Source: CAZUZD01 sp964624465 | GTDB taxonomy: Bacteria; Planctomycetota; Planctomycetia; Isosphaerales; Isosphaeraceae | Length of the DNA stretch: 22,076 bases | NCBI GenBank assembly: GCA_964624465.1 | Contig: CAZUZD010000076.1 | Location: forward strand, 1-22,076 | Direction of reading: 5' to 3' | Part shown: one piece after another, positions 21,885 through 22,076 of the stretch | Layout: every line of letters begins with the position of its first letter | Position numbering within the stretch: position 1 is the stretch's first letter | Notes under the pieces: generated by a model | Seen by the model: only the letters and a program-made list of their open reading frames with translations | The model's database searches: none | Told to the model about the DNA's origin: nothing | Made by a program: the position numbers and the translations under genes

Positions 21885-22076
21885 ATGGCCAAGCACATCT
21901 TCGTGACCGGCGGTGTCGTGAGCTCGCTCGGTAAAGGGCTCACCTGCGCCTCGATCGGGATGCTCCTGGAGCATTGCGGCTTGCGGGTCCGGCTCCAGAA
22001 GTTCGACCCGTACATCAACGTCGACCCGGGCACGATGAGCCCGTACCAGCACGGCGAGGTGTACGTACTCGACGAC
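21885..22076 (+). CDS. pyrG: CTP synthase, N-terminal fragment
   Basis: CTP synthase makes CTP from UTP, ATP and glutamine. Only the first 64 residues are in the window; the frame is open to the last base. They match the highly conserved start of the synthetase domain: 'KHIFVTGGVVSSLGKGL' (residues 3-19) with the P-loop-like ATP site, then 'ASIGMLLE', 'KFDPYINVDPGTMSPYQHGE' and 'VYVLDD'. ATG at 21885 is the family start. GGAG lies about 11 bases upstream, so the ribosome site is weak. It is divergent from the Tat oxidoreductase and is preceded by its own promoter and a leader hairpin. Confidence 0.97.
   Translation, partial: MAKHIFVTGGVVSSLGKGLTCASIGMLLEHCGLRVRLQKFDPYINVDPGTMSPYQHGEVYVLDD

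Overview
The window is about 22 kb of very GC-rich bacterial chromosome. Nearly all of it is coding, on both strands. The gene content and sequence style point to a planctomycete of the Isosphaeraceae type: a Tat-exported Gfo/Idh/MocA oxidoreductase plus the tail of a second one, a sugar-phosphate isomerase/epimerase, an ECF sigma factor with a cysteine-free anti-sigma protein, and few strong Shine-Dalgarno sites. This assignment is an inference from style and gene content; no rRNA or other phylogenetic marker was tested. There are no tRNA or rRNA genes, CRISPR arrays, insertion sequences or phage genes.

Layout. Positions 1-300 hold the tail of a Gfo/Idh/MocA oxidoreductase. Next is a 351-bp non-coding stretch with two strong hairpins and a possible promoter. 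An FAD-dependent oxidoreductase follows at 652-2280. It is interrupted by a 10-N assembly gap (1541-1550), and the 130 or so bases left of the gap read like part of a membrane transporter, so this gene model is unreliable. Then come fmt (2333-3298) and a compact plus-strand unit: miaB, a SUKH (SMI1/KNR4)-like gene, glnE and a YbhN/flippase-like membrane protein (3460-9948). Converging on it is a minus-strand unit read as def, sugar-phosphate isomerase, GT2 glycosyltransferase (12665 down to 9992). A secreted protein of unknown function lies just upstream of def on the same strand.

Positions 13772-15968 carry two S49-family genes in tandem. The first is a predicted lipoprotein that has lost both catalytic residues. 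The second is a membrane-anchored SppA with the full Ser-Lys dyad. Converging on them is a minus-strand ECF sigma/anti-sigma pair (17843 down to 16068). Divergent from the sigma gene are a LarA/DUF2088-like protein without the lactate racemase residues and a YgfZ/GcvT-like folate-binding protein (18087-20434). The window ends with a minus-strand Tat-exported oxidoreductase (20454-21602) and, divergent from it, the start of pyrG (21885 onward) behind an extended -10 promoter.

Most of the window is housekeeping: translation initiation and N-terminal processing (fmt, def), tRNA modification (miaB), nitrogen control (glnE), pyrimidine synthesis (pyrG) and Fe-S maintenance (ygfZ). I did not find a defence island or an obvious new multi-gene system. 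The observations most worth a second look are the pseudoprotease/protease S49 pair, a 23-base leader element shared by fmt and sppA with a partial copy in the pyrG leader, the degenerate LarA-like protein, and the chimeric sequence at the assembly gap.
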